From contig NZ_FUZT01000002.1 in assembly GCF_900167445.1 (NCBI RefSeq), positions 310,001-374,000 on the forward strand: a stretch of DNA of 64,000 nucleotides, read 5' to 3'. Below the pieces are notes generated by a model that saw nothing but the letters and a program-made list of their open reading frames with translations, did not search any database and was not told the origin of the DNA. The position numbers and the translations under genes are program-made. Source of the stretch: Maledivibacter halophilus. GTDB lineage: Bacteria; Bacillota; Clostridia; Peptostreptococcales; Caminicellaceae. Every line of letters begins with the position of its first letter. Position 1 is the stretch's first letter. Below, in pieces: positions 9,528 to 17,931 of the stretch.

Positions 9528-9644
9528 ATTTTATTTTTGAATATTTGCAGCAATTGGAATGCCTTTGAGTTTTTATATAAAAAAAGAAGGGTTTTTTTGA
9601 TTTGTGTAGAAAAATAGGAATATAGCATTTTCAAGGGGAAAATG
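9482..9644 (+). promoter_or_regulatory. CRISPR leader 1
   Basis: This ~163 bp AT-rich segment is nearly identical to those at 11159-11323 and 12555-12718. It starts with the conserved hairpin, includes AAAAAAGAAGG, TTTTTTTGATTTGTG, TAGAAAAATA and TCAAGGGG blocks, and ends directly at the first CRISPR repeat. The position and conservation identify it as an array leader with the promoter and adaptation signals. Confidence 0.8.
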
Positions 9645-9744
9645 GTTTTTAGATTACCTATGAGGGATTGAAAAACTCATCGTCGTTCTTAACAGTATTT
9701 TGCTGTGGTAATTTATAGCTTACCTATAAGAAAAATGTTGAAAT
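9645..9744 (+). CRISPR. CRISPR mini-array 1: one good repeat, one spacer, one decayed repeat
   Basis: Repeat 1 (9645-9674) has the family sequence beginning GTTTTTAGAT and ending GGATTGAAA. A 36-bp spacer (9675-9710) follows, then a strongly decayed repeat (9711-9744, containing TTTATAGCTTACCTATAAG and TTGAAAT with a small insertion). The leader is intact, so this may be a young or contracted array. Confidence 0.8.
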
Positions 9745-9838
9745 CACTTTGAAAGAACATGTCTTAGGAGAAAATGGTCATCTACAGGATATGGATATTT
9801 TAGAGAAAAATAATATTTAGTTATTTTGAGATTAATAT

Positions 9839-9893
9839 AAAATGTCGTCTATCTCTCATGAGCTTAAACACTCTGAGAGGTAGACGACATTTT
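9839..9893. repeat. GTCGTC...GACGAC hairpin, copy 2 (variant stem)
   Basis: AAAATGTCGTCTA (9839-9851) pairs perfectly with TAGACGACATTTT (9881-9893). After a one-base mismatch, CTCTCA pairs with TGAGAG. The inner stem differs from copy 1 but pairing is kept on both sides, which is compensatory change. It lies six bases beyond the stop codon of the minus-strand gene at 9899 and has T-runs on both sides, so it probably acts as a bidirectional terminator. Confidence 0.75.
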
Positions 9894-9898
9894 AAATT

Positions 9899-10276
9899 TT
9901 AAGGAATAGACTTATTTTTTTTACCTAAAAGTTTATTTATAAAATTATGTACGTAAATTAAAAGTGCTTTTTTCTTCTCTGATATCTTTTCTTTGTACTT
10001 AAATCTTTGAATTAATTTCTTATTAAGAGATTCTATTTGTATAATTATTTCTAGCTCATAAATTCTTGATTCTATAAAATAAATAATTAGTTTAGATTTG
10101 TAGTAAGGTAGGTAATCAAAATCTTTGATTAGATTATATAGTTTTTTTAAGTTTATTAATTCATTTTTTAAATTTTCTATATTATTGTTTTTGATGTTTA
10201 TTGCTTTATTTAAATTTCTTCTATCTTTTTGGATGTTTTTTATATTAGAAGATATTCTTTCATATAAATTCTTCAT
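9899..10276 (-). CDS. Small coiled-coil protein of unknown function
   Basis: I do not recognise it. The likely start is the ATG at 10276, preceded by GAGGTG. A longer frame to 10303 lacks a ribosome site. The 125-residue product begins MKNLYERISSNIKNIQ, is rich in Lys, Asn, Ile and Leu, and has heptad-like patterns through residues ~5-95 (IKNKNNNIENLKNELINLKKLY-type), suggesting a coiled coil. It has a basic C-terminus and no membrane segment. It lies within the CRISPR island between a decayed array and an XRE regulator on the same strand, with 71 bp separating them. Confidence 0.6.
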   Translation of the reverse strand: MKNLYERISSNIKNIQKDRRNLNKAINIKNNNIENLKNELINLKKLYNLIKDFDYLPYYKSKLIIYFIESRIYELEIIIQIESLNKKLIQRFKYKEKISEKKKALLIYVHNFINKLLGKKNKSIP

Positions 10277-10347
10277 AATAACACACCTCTTCTTTTGTAT
10301 CAAAGCATATTAATTGGGAAGTATAAATATATAACACAAATGTCTCT

Positions 10348-10548
10348 TTATGGGTCATTAATATTCAAAAAAATATTGTCATCTTTAACTTTAAGGACAT
10401 CTTTAATTTTAATTGCAACTAAAAAAGATGGATTTTTTGTTCCAATTTCTATATTCGTGTAAGTGCTTCTAGCGATTCCAACTTTTTTTGATATCTCCAT
10501 ATGGGTTAATCCAAGCTTTTTACGTCTGTTTTTTAAATTATATCTCAT
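10348..10548 (-). CDS. Small XRE/Cro-type helix-turn-helix regulator
   Basis: This 66-residue protein is almost entirely one HTH_3 domain (residues ~5-60: RRKKLGLTHMEISKKVGIARSTYTNIEIGTKNPS). Proteins of this size and pattern are common Cro-like regulators of prophages and integrative elements. The ATG at 10548 follows AAAGGAAG. It is divergent from the second XRE gene at 10738 and shares a ~190 bp control region, like a phage cI/cro switch. It may be a remnant of a mobile element that landed among the CRISPR arrays, or a regulator of the island; neither can be shown from sequence. Confidence 0.85.
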   Translation of the reverse strand: MRYNLKNRRKKLGLTHMEISKKVGIARSTYTNIEIGTKNPSFLVAIKIKDVLKVKDDNIFLNINDP

Positions 10549-10595
10549 TCGTATCTTCCTTTCGTAAAGAAATAAAAGATATTACATTTATTATA

Positions 10596-10692
10596 GTCCC
10601 AAATAGAAACTATGTCAACTTTAAAACACATTATTTAATTATAAAAGTTTCTTTTGGGGTCAAAAATAAGATTGATGTTTATTTTAGAAACA
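10596..10692. promoter_or_regulatory. Putative operator sites between the two XRE genes
   Basis: GTCCCAAATAGAAAC (10596-10610) recurs in near inverted form as GTTTCTTTTGGGGTC (10647-10661). A third palindrome TGTTTATTTTAGAAACA lies at 10676-10692. These sit in the divergent control region where XRE dimers would bind. The assignment is inferred from symmetry only. Confidence 0.4.
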
Positions 10693-10737
10693 TAATGGAG
10701 TAAAATTTGTATATAGAATTAATTGAGAGGTGCAATT

Positions 10738-11085
10738 ATGAATTTTTCTAGTAGACTTAAGAAATTAAGAAAAAATAGAGAATTAACACAAGAAGAATTT
10801 GGAAGAAAAATAAATAAAACTCGTTCTACTATAGCTGGATATGAGACAGAGAGAAAAGAACCAGATTATGAAACACTAAAATCTATTGCAGATTTTTTCG
10901 ATGTTTCTTTAGACTATCTTCTTGGAAGGTCAGATATTGTTAAATATGAGAAGACTATAGAAAGTGATGATATTATTAATATTAAAGAATTTCCTGATGA
11001 AGCTAAAAAACAAATTAAAGAATATATTGAATTTATAAAACAAAAATATAATGTAGATAAATCATCGAAAACAAATAAAAGCTAG
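10738..11085 (+). CDS. XRE-family repressor (CI-like)
   Basis: The start is ATG 10738, after GAGAGGTG. An upstream GTG/ATG-like frame extension has no site. The 115-residue protein has an N-terminal HTH_3 domain (RLKKLRKNRELTQEEFGRKINKTRSTIAGYETERKEP, then the typical SIADFFDVSLDYLLGRSD) and a short acidic/basic C-terminal tail of ~45 residues for dimerisation. It pairs with the divergent small XRE gene as in phage-type switches. CRISPR leader 2 begins 74 bp after its stop. Confidence 0.88.
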   Translation: MNFSSRLKKLRKNRELTQEEFGRKINKTRSTIAGYETERKEPDYETLKSIADFFDVSLDYLLGRSDIVKYEKTIESDDIINIKEFPDEAKKQIKEYIEFIKQKYNVDKSSKTNKS

Positions 11086-11158
11086 ATTTATACTATAAAA
11101 AATATCTAGTAATTAGAACTTTTATTTTAAATTTGAATCATAAAAAGCAATAAAAAAA

Positions 11159-11204
11159 TGTCGTCGATCACCAGTAGTGTAAAAACCCCGGGAGGTCGAC
11201 GACA
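11159..11204 (+). repeat. GTCGTC...GACGAC hairpin, copy 3 (start of leader 2)
   Basis: TGTCGTCGATC (11159-11169) pairs with GGTCGACGACA (11194-11204). The C-to-T change relative to copy 1 leaves a G-U wobble, so the RNA stem is kept. The loop contains AGTAGTGTAAAAAC. It follows the XRE stop codon by 74 bp and is followed by ATTTTATTTTT. Confidence 0.8.
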
Positions 11205-11323
11205 ATTTTATTTTTGAGTATTTATAGTAATTACAATGATTTTAGGATTTTGTATAAAAAAAGAAGGATTTTTTTGATTTGTGTAGAAAAATAGGAATAT
11301 AGTATTTTCAAGGGGAAAATGGG
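11159..11323 (+). promoter_or_regulatory. CRISPR leader 2
   Basis: A 165 bp segment homologous along its whole length to leaders 1 and 3, ending AAGGGGAAAATGGG directly before repeat 1 of array 2. The few differences are scattered single bases. Confidence 0.82.
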
Positions 11324-11619
11324 GTTTATAGATTACCTATGAGGGATTGAAATTATTTTTGATGCTTTGAATATTGCAAATGCTTTTATGTTTATAGATT
11401 ACCTATGAGGGATTGAAATTTTCTTAAAGAAGCTTGGAAAAATAATTGCAAAGTGGTTTATAGATTACCTATGAGGGATTGAAATGAGCTATGCAAATAC
11501 CTAAACTTGCTGAAGGCGGAATGTTTATAGATTACCTATGAGGGATTGAAATGTAACTGCCAATGTATATATTATAGATTTATTTCTTTGTTTTTAGATT
11601 ACCTATAAAAAGTTGTAAT
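11324..11619 (+). CRISPR. CRISPR mini-array 2: five repeats, four spacers
   Basis: Repeats of 30 bp lie at 11324, 11390, 11456 and 11523 and are identical, beginning GTTTATAGAT and ending ATTGAAAT. A decayed terminal repeat lies at 11590-11619. Spacers are 36, 36, 37 and 37 bp. The decayed last repeat sets the orientation: leader on the left, transcription rightward. The third spacer (11486-11522) reads in frame as AMQIPKLAEGG, a motif typical of phage tail tape-measure proteins. Confidence 0.95.
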
Positions 11620-11700
11620 AATAATTATTGTTTAGTAGAATAAACGTATAATAATCTATTTTAGTATATGTTAGAAATATTTATAAGAAGAAGGTAGAAG

Positions 11701-12123
11701 ATGGATAATATATTAATAAATAAAATTATAAAAATATTGAAAGAAAACAAGAAAATTATTATTGCATATATATTTGGTTCTGTTGCTAATGGAAAAGATA
11801 CTAATGGTAGTGATATTGATTTAGCAATCTATGTTTCAGGGAAAGAATTAGATACATTTGAATATTTAAATTTAAAAAGAAAATTAATGGATGTATGTGA
11901 TAGAGAAGTAGATATAGTAATTTTGAATAATGCTAATCCCTTGATAAAGCATGAAATATTTAGAGATGGTAAGAAGCTTTTTTCAAGAAATGAGAAGATG
12001 GAAAATAATCTTATAGTACATTCGTTGTTTGAATATGAAGATATGAAGAAGTATTATGATTTATCATATAAATGTATGATAACCCGTATAAGAAAAGAGG
12101 TTGAAATAAATGGTGAAAATTAA
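11701..12123 (+). CDS. mntA: MntA-type nucleotidyltransferase antitoxin
   Basis: This is the minimal nucleotidyltransferase antitoxin of a HEPN/MNT toxin-antitoxin pair. Characterised members inactivate the HepT toxin by adding AMP to its tyrosine. The signature GS-x10-DxD is present: Gly26-Ser27 in FGSVANG, then Asp38 and Asp40 in SDIDLAI; a further Asp lies in REVDIVIL. At 140 residues it has the usual length. ATG 11701 follows AGAAGGTAG. It overlaps the hepT start by 14 bp, which indicates translational coupling. The pair sits between CRISPR arrays 2 and 3. Confidence 0.9.
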   Translation: MDNILINKIIKILKENKKIIIAYIFGSVANGKDTNGSDIDLAIYVSGKELDTFEYLNLKRKLMDVCDREVDIVILNNANPLIKHEIFRDGKKLFSRNEKMENNLIVHSLFEYEDMKKYYDLSYKCMITRIRKEVEINGEN

Positions 12124-12526
12124 GGTCTTAAAGAATAGATTAGAACAATTATATACTTCTATAAATAAGATCAAAAGATATGAAGATATTTCCTTAGAAG
12201 AATTTTTAGAGGATGATATTATTCAAGATGTTGTTGAGTATAACCTCTTTATAGCAATAAATATGATGATTGATATAGCGGTCCATATTGTTATAGATAA
12301 TAATTTAGGAAAAATTAATACTATGGGAGAAGCTTTTGAAATACTTTGTAAAGAAAAATATATTACAAAGGATGAGATGATAATATATAAAAATATAGTA
12401 GCTTTTAGAAATATTTTATCCCATGAGTATGTGAAAATAGACAAGAAAATGGTATATGAAATTATGAAAAAGAATCTAGTTGACTTTGATAAATTTATAC
12501 TATTTATCAATGATAATTTTATATAA
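12110..12526 (+). CDS. hepT: HepT-type HEPN ribonuclease toxin
   Basis: HepT-type HEPN proteins are RNases that stop growth when not held in check by MntA. The active motif Rx4HxY is intact: Arg100, His105 and Tyr107 in RNILSHEY. In the characterised pair the tyrosine of this motif is the AMP acceptor. The 138-residue helical protein begins inside the mntA gene. Its stop is 28 bp before the hairpin that opens CRISPR leader 3. HEPN/MNT pairs are known to cluster with defence genes; here it may stabilise the CRISPR island, which is an inference. Confidence 0.9.
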   Translation: MVKIKVLKNRLEQLYTSINKIKRYEDISLEEFLEDDIIQDVVEYNLFIAINMMIDIAVHIVIDNNLGKINTMGEAFEILCKEKYITKDEMIIYKNIVAFRNILSHEYVKIDKKMVYEIMKKNLVDFDKFILFINDNFI

Positions 12527-12554
12527 ATTATATTAGAAGGCATAAATTTTTTAG

Positions 12555-12600
12555 TGTCGTCGACCACCAGTAGTGCAAAAACCTCTGGAGGTCGACGACA
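12555..12600 (+). repeat. GTCGTC...GACGAC hairpin, copy 4 (start of leader 3)
   Basis: TGTCGTCGACC (12555-12565) pairs perfectly with GGTCGACGACA (12590-12600). The loop contains AGTAGTGCAAAAAC. It lies 28 bp after the hepT stop and is followed by ATTTTATTTTT. Confidence 0.85.
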
Positions 12601-12718
12601 ATTTTATTTTTGAGTATTTGTAGCAATTGGAATGCTTTTGAGTTTTTATGTAAAAAAAGAAGGATTTTTTTGATTTGTGTAGAAAAATAAGAATATAGCA
12701 TTTTCAAGGGGGAAATGG
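12555..12718 (+). promoter_or_regulatory. CRISPR leader 3
   Basis: A 164 bp segment, close to leader 1 in sequence, running from the hairpin to the first repeat of array 3. Shared blocks include AAAAAAAGAAGG, TTTTTTTGATTTGTG and TTTTCAAGGGGG. Confidence 0.82.
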
Positions 12719-13013
12719 GTTTATAGATTACCTATGAGGGATTGAAACTAATCTAAGTTTCCCCAGTTTTGTGCAAGGGCTTCGGTTTATAGATTACCTA
12801 TGAGGGATTGAAACACGTATCTAAAATTGGGATTCTACTATAATTTTTATAGTTTATAGATTACCTATGAGGGATTGAAACGCAGGGATTATTAATAACC
12901 CTACAACACCAGGTATGGGTTTGTAGATTACCTATAAGGGATTGAAACAATTCTTTACTTGTTCCTTTTCAAGTTCTTTTTCAGTTTATAGATTACCTAT
13001 AAGAGATTCAAAT
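12719..13013 (+). CRISPR. CRISPR mini-array 3: five repeats, four spacers
   Basis: The 30-bp repeats at 12719, 12785 and 12852 are identical, beginning GTTTATAGAT and ending ATTGAAAC. The repeat at 12919 has two changes (GTTTGTAGAT, CTATAAGG), and the terminal repeat (12984-13013) is decayed (AAGAGATTCAAAT). Spacers are 36, 37, 37 and 35 bp. The repeat type with an ATTGAAAC handle is typical of clostridial type I-B systems. Confidence 0.95.
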
Positions 13014-13076
13014 AGAGAACTACAACTACTTAAATGAAACTTGGAACCAATCTTCAAAATTTTTTTATTACAAGAC

Positions 13077-13123
13077 AAAAACCTCATTTCTGATTTATAT
13101 TGCCAGAAAGGAGGTTTTATTTT
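13077..13123. terminator. Strong terminator after CRISPR array 3
   Basis: AAAACCTC-TTTCTG (from 13077) pairs with CAGAAA-GAGGTTTT (to 13117), each arm with one bulged base, followed by ATTTTTATT. It closes the CRISPR island on the right. Confidence 0.75.
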
Positions 13124-13167
13124 TATTATAATATATGTCCTATTATGGATAAACAATTTTAAAACTC

Positions 13168-13221
13168 AATTTATACATTTTAAAATATCCATGATTCTAG
13201 GCTTGTTTTGATGTATAAATT
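13168..13221. repeat. Dispersed AT-rich palindrome, copy 1
   Basis: AATTTATACAT (13168-13178) and ATGTATAAATT (13211-13221) are exact inverted repeats around TTAAAATATCC and TTCTAGG. The same arrangement recurs at 59488-59543 and, more diverged, at 59879-59933. Confidence 0.7.
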
Positions 13222-13278
13222 AACTATTTTGCTGGAATATCTATATATTACCTTTAATGAATGATTTTGTATTCATTA

Positions 13279-14967
13279 TTACAGCTTAAACTTAGAAATA
13301 GCTTCTTGTACCTCTTGAGATATCTGTGATAAACCTTCGCTGGAGTTTGCGATTTCCTGCATAGAGGCCAGCTGCTCTTCAGTTGAAGCTGATGCCTGCT
13401 GGGTACTTGCAGCATTTTCCTGGGCAATTGCAGATAGATTTTGAATAATATTGACTATTTCTTCTTTTCTTTCTTCAACTGCTTTTTCTGAATCAGTTAA
13501 TTTATTAATTCTATCCTCGGTTATGTTAATGGAGTTTGCAATTTCTTCGAATTTTTCCTTTGTGATTATAACACTTTTTTCTTGGTCTTGAGCTATAGAT
13601 TTTAAACTATCCATAATTTCAACAACATTTTTAGAATTAAATTGTAGTTCCCTTACAATATCATCAATTTCCTTTGTAGACTTATTACTTTGTTCAGCAA
13701 GCTTTCGAATTTCCTCTGCAACGACTGCAAAGCCCTTTCCAGCTTCTCCAGCCCTTGCTGCTTCAATGGCTGCATTTAGAGCAAGTAAATTTGTTTCTTC
13801 AGCTATTGAAGCTATAACATTACTAGCCTGTCCTATTTTCTCAGCACTTTTATTGGTACTCATAATACCTGCATATATATGATTTGTTGCATCTGCATTT
13901 TCAGCGGATTTGTCTGTTAATATTCCTACTGTTTTTAAACCTTCATTTATAAGAGATACAACCTTATTGGAAGCATCATTTACTTCCTGCATATATTTTT
14001 GATTTATTTCTATATATTCACCTAATTTCAAGGTTTTTTCAACGCCATTTTCCGTATCCTTGGATTGATCCGTTGCTCCTCTGGCAATTTCTTCAATTGT
14101 CCTGGCAACTTCTTCCGATGCATTTGCCAGTTCCTGTGAAGTGGCCGTCAATTCTTCAGAAGAAGCTGCAACTTGTTCAGAAGAGTTTGCTATACTATTT
14201 ATTAATTCCCTTAAATTTTTAGTCATTTTATCAAAGGCATTTGTAAGATGTCCTATTTCATCCTTTTTATTGAGGAGTTTACTTGATATTTTCTGACTAA
14301 GATCTCCTGCGGCAATACTATTTGCTTGTTTTACAACCTCTCTAATAGGCTTTGTAATATTGTTTACCAGATATGTAATTAAAGCAAAGATACAAGCGAT
14401 AATAATTATTATTAAAATAATAATATTTCTTATTGAGTTGCTAATACCTTTTTCAATGTTAGAAATAACTTCTTCATCATGTTTTTCTGCAAAATTTAGC
14501 CATTCTTCAGTTATTTTTTTAATTTCAGTTACATTATTTCTACCCTCTGTGGCCTTTGCCATAGCTTCACTTTCATTTCCAGATTTAATTAGGCCAAAGA
14601 CATCCTTTGCTATCTTAGAATACTCTTGATTAATTTCCTTGACTCTTAATAGATTTTTCTTTGAGTCATCTGTCTTAATTTTTTCTTCTATTTCCCTGTA
14701 GGAATTTTCTAGCTTCTCGTTGATTTCTTCAAACAATAGAGGAAAACTTTCATCCTTATAAATAATATAGCCCCGAACTGCAGCAATTTGTTCTAAATTT
14801 GCTGAACGTATTTCTTCTATATGTTTTTCTACAGGGATATTAGAATAAACAATTTCACCATAAGTATCGTTTACAGAGTTCAGTTTTGATATTAATACAA
14901 TACCTACTACTAACGTGGAAAGAATTACAATAAAAAAACTAATAGACAATTTTTTCTTAATATTCAA
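13279..14967 (-). CDS. Methyl-accepting chemotaxis protein
   Basis: A transmembrane chemoreceptor of 562 residues. The start is TTG at 14967, eight bases after AAGGAG; an ATG between them runs into a stop at once. It has a membrane segment (~8-28), an extracytoplasmic four-helix-bundle-type sensor (~30-185), a second membrane segment (~187-205), a HAMP domain and the methyl-accepting signalling domain. The conserved hairpin tip is present ([20 protein letters not shown], near residue 400). The C-terminus ends SKFKL without a CheR tether. The ligand is unknown. It faces the CRISPR island and stands as a single-gene unit. Confidence 0.93.
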   Translation of the reverse strand: MNIKKKLSISFFIVILSTLVVGIVLISKLNSVNDTYGEIVYSNIPVEKHIEEIRSANLEQIAAVRGYIIYKDESFPLLFEEINEKLENSYREIEEKIKTDDSKKNLLRVKEINQEYSKIAKDVFGLIKSGNESEAMAKATEGRNNVTEIKKITEEWLNFAEKHDEEVISNIEKGISNSIRNIIILIIIIIACIFALITYLVNNITKPIREVVKQANSIAAGDLSQKISSKLLNKKDEIGHLTNAFDKMTKNLRELINSIANSSEQVAASSEELTATSQELANASEEVARTIEEIARGATDQSKDTENGVEKTLKLGEYIEINQKYMQEVNDASNKVVSLINEGLKTVGILTDKSAENADATNHIYAGIMSTNKSAEKIGQASNVIASIAEETNLLALNAAIEAARAGEAGKGFAVVAEEIRKLAEQSNKSTKEIDDIVRELQFNSKNVVEIMDSLKSIAQDQEKSVIITKEKFEEIANSINITEDRINKLTDSEKAVEERKEEIVNIIQNLSAIAQENAASTQQASASTEEQLASMQEIANSSEGLSQISQEVQEAISKFKL

Positions 14968-15220
14968 CTTTTCATCTCCTTAATTAACACAAAAATGTTC
15001 TTCATAATTCTACATAATATTACAACATTCCACATTATATCACATCCTTTAAATTATGAAAGAGGAAGTATATTTAATAGGAAGATAGACCTATATATTA
15101 AGAATAATATTATAATTTTTTAAAAATCATTAATATTTCTAATTGACTTTTATTATATATAAAGGAATTTTAAGGATTTTATCGAAAATATTATATACAT
15201 TACTTAGGAGGATCAAAGAT

Positions 15221-15502
15221 ATGAATTATAAAAAGCTCAATAGATTTACCAAAGAAGGAATAATAGAATTACTTATTGTAATAAAAAAGCTGGGATTACC
15301 CTTCATTATATTAGGAGGATTATTTCTATTATATAGCTGGATAGATGGGAAACCGGCCGTATCCTTTAGTCAGCTGATAATGACTTTTCTCTTTTTAGCT
15401 GTATTTCAGGTGGAGTTTGAGAATCTTTGGCTTGAAAAAGAGGTAAATGAATTAAAGAAGCGTCTAAAAGATTTAGAAGATGAAAATATAAAATTAAGTT
15501 AA
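15221..15502 (+). CDS. Small membrane protein with C-terminal coiled coil
   Basis: I do not recognise the family. ATG 15221 is preceded by AGGAGG; a longer frame from 15143 has no ribosome site. The 93-residue product has two hydrophobic segments (LGLPFIILGGLFLLYSW and FSQLIMTFLFLAVFQVEF) followed by a charged coiled-coil-like tail (EKEVNELKKRLKDLEDEN). It precedes what looks like a broken small gene. Confidence 0.6.
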   Translation: MNYKKLNRFTKEGIIELLIVIKKLGLPFIILGGLFLLYSWIDGKPAVSFSQLIMTFLFLAVFQVEFENLWLEKEVNELKKRLKDLEDENIKLS

Positions 15503-15504
15503 AC

Positions 15505-15711
15505 AGAAGAAAAATTTTAAGATTTCTAAGAAAAAACTGGGATAGAGCCTTTACTATAGATGAAATTAAAGATAAGGTTTTAAGAAAACTAGAGATTGAA
15601 GGAGTATTAGGAAATTTAAATTATCTAAAGGCTGTTGACAAAGTAGAAGTCATAAATGAAGGAGCAAATGACAAAGAGCTATTATGGAAATATAAAGATA
15701 TTGGATTTTAA
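15505..15711 (+). pseudogene. Start-less coding remnant, winged-helix-like
   Basis: A frame open from 15484 to the stop at 15711 reads RRKILRFLRKNWDRAFTIDE and continues with coding-like composition to KYKDIGF. It contains no in-frame ATG, GTG or TTG near its beginning and no ribosome site. It is in a different frame from the membrane protein that ends at 15502. The pattern TIDEIKDKVLRKLEIEGVLG resembles a small winged-helix domain. It is either a decayed gene, a frameshifted extension of the preceding gene, or a gene using a rare ATT start. Confidence 0.4.
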
Positions 15712-15798
15712 TCTTGATTTTATACATAAACAATGATAATATAATAAACATAAGTTTTGTTTATAAACACAAGTTTAGAAAAAGAAAAGGTGAGCCAA

Positions 15799-16887
15799 TT
15801 GACTGGTAGGGAAAAGGAAATACTAGATATGATACGAAATACCCCCATGGTTTCTCAGCAGGAGATTGCAGATGCTTTGGGCATTGCCAGATCTTCTGTG
15901 GCAGTTCACATAGCTAATCTCATGAAAAAAGGTTATATAAAGGGAAAAGGATATATATTAAAAGATAGGGATTATGTAACTGTAATTGGAGGGGCAAACA
16001 TCGATATAATTGGATTTCCTACAGATGTACTTAAAATGGAGGATTCAAATCCCGGTAAGGTAAAAATATCCCTTGGGGGTGTAGGGCGGAATATATCTGA
16101 AAATCTGGCTAAGATGGGTGTAGATACTAAGCTTATAACTGCTGTAGGTGATGATGTATACGGTAGAAAGATATTAAATGAATGTAAATTGTCTCAGATT
16201 GATATGGATAATTCTCTAATATTAAAAAACCTGCCTTCTTCAACATATCTTTCGGTTTTAGATGAAAATGGAGATATGAAGTTAGCTTTATCTGATATGG
16301 ATATTACAGATGAAATAAATATTGATTTTATTAGAGAAAAATCATTAATTATTAAAAATTCCAGATGTGTAGTTGTAGATACAAATTTAAAGAAAGAAGT
16401 TATAGAATATCTAGTTACAAATTTTAAAGGAATAGATTTTTTTGTTGATACAGTATCTACTGTGAAGGGGAAAAAGATAAAGAATTTTATAGGTGCATTC
16501 CATACCATAAAGCCCAATAGACTTGAAGCCGAAGAGCTGACGGGAATAAGGATAGATGGAGAGAAGGATATAAAGAAAGCTATAAAATACTTTCTGGATT
16601 CTGGAGTCAGGAGAGTATTCATTAGTCTTGGTAAGGATGGCATATACTATGGTGATAACCAAAATACAGGATATATTAAACCACAAGAAATAAAAATAAT
16701 TAATGCCACAGGGGCTGGTGATGCATTTACTGCTGGACTTGTATATAGCTATTTAAATGATTTTGACATCAAGAATAGCACAAAATTTGCAATGGCTGCA
16801 TCATTAATTGCATTGAGCCATGAAAATACTATTAATCCCAATATGTCCATAAAAAGAATAGAAGAAATAATGAAGGAGATGAAATAA
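15799..16887 (+). CDS. psuK: Pseudouridine kinase (PfkB family) with N-terminal HTH
   Basis: It phosphorylates pseudouridine to pseudouridine 5'-phosphate. The best start is TTG 15799, after AAAGGTGAG, giving [12 protein letters not shown]; the frame extends upstream to 15757 without a ribosome site. Residues 1-55 form a winged-helix domain ([36 protein letters not shown]), as in other bacterial PsuK-type proteins, suggesting autoregulation. The PfkB kinase domain has the [10 protein letters not shown] start and the catalytic [13 protein letters not shown] motif. Its stop overlaps the psuG start by one base (TAATG), so the two are translationally coupled. No pseudouridine transporter is adjacent. 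Confidence 0.92.
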   Translation: MTGREKEILDMIRNTPMVSQQEIADALGIARSSVAVHIANLMKKGYIKGKGYILKDRDYVTVIGGANIDIIGFPTDVLKMEDSNPGKVKISLGGVGRNISENLAKMGVDTKLITAVGDDVYGRKILNECKLSQIDMDNSLILKNLPSSTYLSVLDENGDMKLALSDMDITDEINIDFIREKSLIIKNSRCVVVDTNLKKEVIEYLVTNFKGIDFFVDTVSTVKGKKIKNFIGAFHTIKPNRLEAEELTGIRIDGEKDIKKAIKYFLDSGVRRVFISLGKDGIYYGDNQNTGYIKPQEIKIINATGAGDAFTAGLVYSYLNDFDIKNSTKFAMAASLIALSHENTINPNMSIKRIEEIMKEMK

Positions 16888-17804
16888 TGCTTAATAAATA
16901 TTTAGAAATAAATCCTAAGGTAGATAAAGCTTTAAAAGAAAATAGACCAGTAGTGGCACTAGAATCAACTATTATATCCCACGGTATGCCCTATCCACAA
17001 AATGTAGAAACAGCTTTAAAGGTAGAAGAAATAATTAGAGATAATGGAGCTGTGCCAGCTACAGTAGGAATAATAGAAGGAAAAATAAAGGTCGGACTAA
17101 CCCCTGAAGAAATAGAGCATATGGCAAAAAGTAAGGGAGTAGTAAAGGTTAGTAGAAGGGATATACCCTTTGTAATATCTAAAAAGCTTGATGGAGCCAC
17201 AACTGTGGCAGGTACAATGATAGCTGCAAACTTAGCAGGGATAAAGGTTTTTGCAACTGGTGGAATCGGAGGGGTTCACAGAGGTGCTGATAAGACCTTT
17301 GATATTTCTGCCGACCTTATGGAGCTTGCTAATACAAATGTGGCTGTAATATGTGCTGGAGCCAAGGCTATATTAGATATAGGCTTGACATTAGAATATC
17401 TTGAAACCCATGGAGTACCTGTAGTAGGATTCAAAACTGAAGAATTTCCTGCCTTTTATACTAGAAAAAGTGGGTTTGGTGTAGATTATAGGGTTGATTC
17501 TGCCAAGGAATTGGCAGCTGCTGTTAAAACAAAGTTTGATTTAAGTTTAAAGGGTGGATTAGTGATAGGGAATCCTATTCCAAAGGAATGTGAAATGGAT
17601 TATGAGCTTATAAATAAAGCAATAGAGGATGCCTTAAAGGAAGCTGAGAGGCAAGGAATTAAAGGAAAAGAAACAACTCCATTTCTTCTTTCAAAGGTTA
17701 AAGAGATAACTGATGGAAAAAGCCTTAAATCAAATATTCATCTTGTGTATAATAACGCAAAGGTTGGAGCTAAATTAGCAGTAGAATTATCAAGACTAGA
17801 CTAA
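16887..17804 (+). CDS. psuG: Pseudouridine-5'-phosphate glycosidase
   Basis: It splits pseudouridine 5'-phosphate into uracil and ribose 5-phosphate, a rare C-C glycosidic cleavage, completing pseudouridine salvage with PsuK. The 305-residue length is typical. Family motifs include [16 protein letters not shown] at the N-terminus, [31 protein letters not shown] and GNPIPKE. It is coupled to psuK and is followed 12 bp later by a conserved-family hairpin that probably terminates the operon. Confidence 0.95.
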   Translation: MLNKYLEINPKVDKALKENRPVVALESTIISHGMPYPQNVETALKVEEIIRDNGAVPATVGIIEGKIKVGLTPEEIEHMAKSKGVVKVSRRDIPFVISKKLDGATTVAGTMIAANLAGIKVFATGGIGGVHRGADKTFDISADLMELANTNVAVICAGAKAILDIGLTLEYLETHGVPVVGFKTEEFPAFYTRKSGFGVDYRVDSAKELAAAVKTKFDLSLKGGLVIGNPIPKECEMDYELINKAIEDALKEAERQGIKGKETTPFLLSKVKEITDGKSLKSNIHLVYNNAKVGAKLAVELSRLD

Positions 17805-17815
17805 TATATTTGAAT

Positions 17816-17863
17816 AAAATATTGTCGTTCCATAGAAATTTCCCGGGAAATCGACGATATTTT
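17816..17863 (+). repeat. GTCGTC...GACGAC hairpin, copy 5
   Basis: AAAATATTGTCG (17816-17827) pairs with CGACGATATTTT (17852-17863), with one G-U pair. Inside, TTCC pairs with GGAA, and the loop itself is palindromic around CCCGGG. It lies 12 bp after the psuG stop and runs into TTTTTGTTG, so it should act as a terminator. Confidence 0.65.
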
Positions 17864-17931
17864 TGTTGTGTTACGGTATATTTATCTAAGTATTATAAAT
17901 TGAATTGAAGATAAAAAATATATAGGATTTT

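Noticed and set aside
9437..9634. Minus-strand frame through CRISPR leader 1
   Set aside because: It runs across the hairpin and leader, which are conserved as DNA in three copies without frame conservation.
9645..13013. A complete type I-B CRISPR-Cas operon
   Set aside because: Only cas6 is present; the intervening frames are regulators, a coiled-coil protein and a toxin-antitoxin pair, not effector or adaptation genes.
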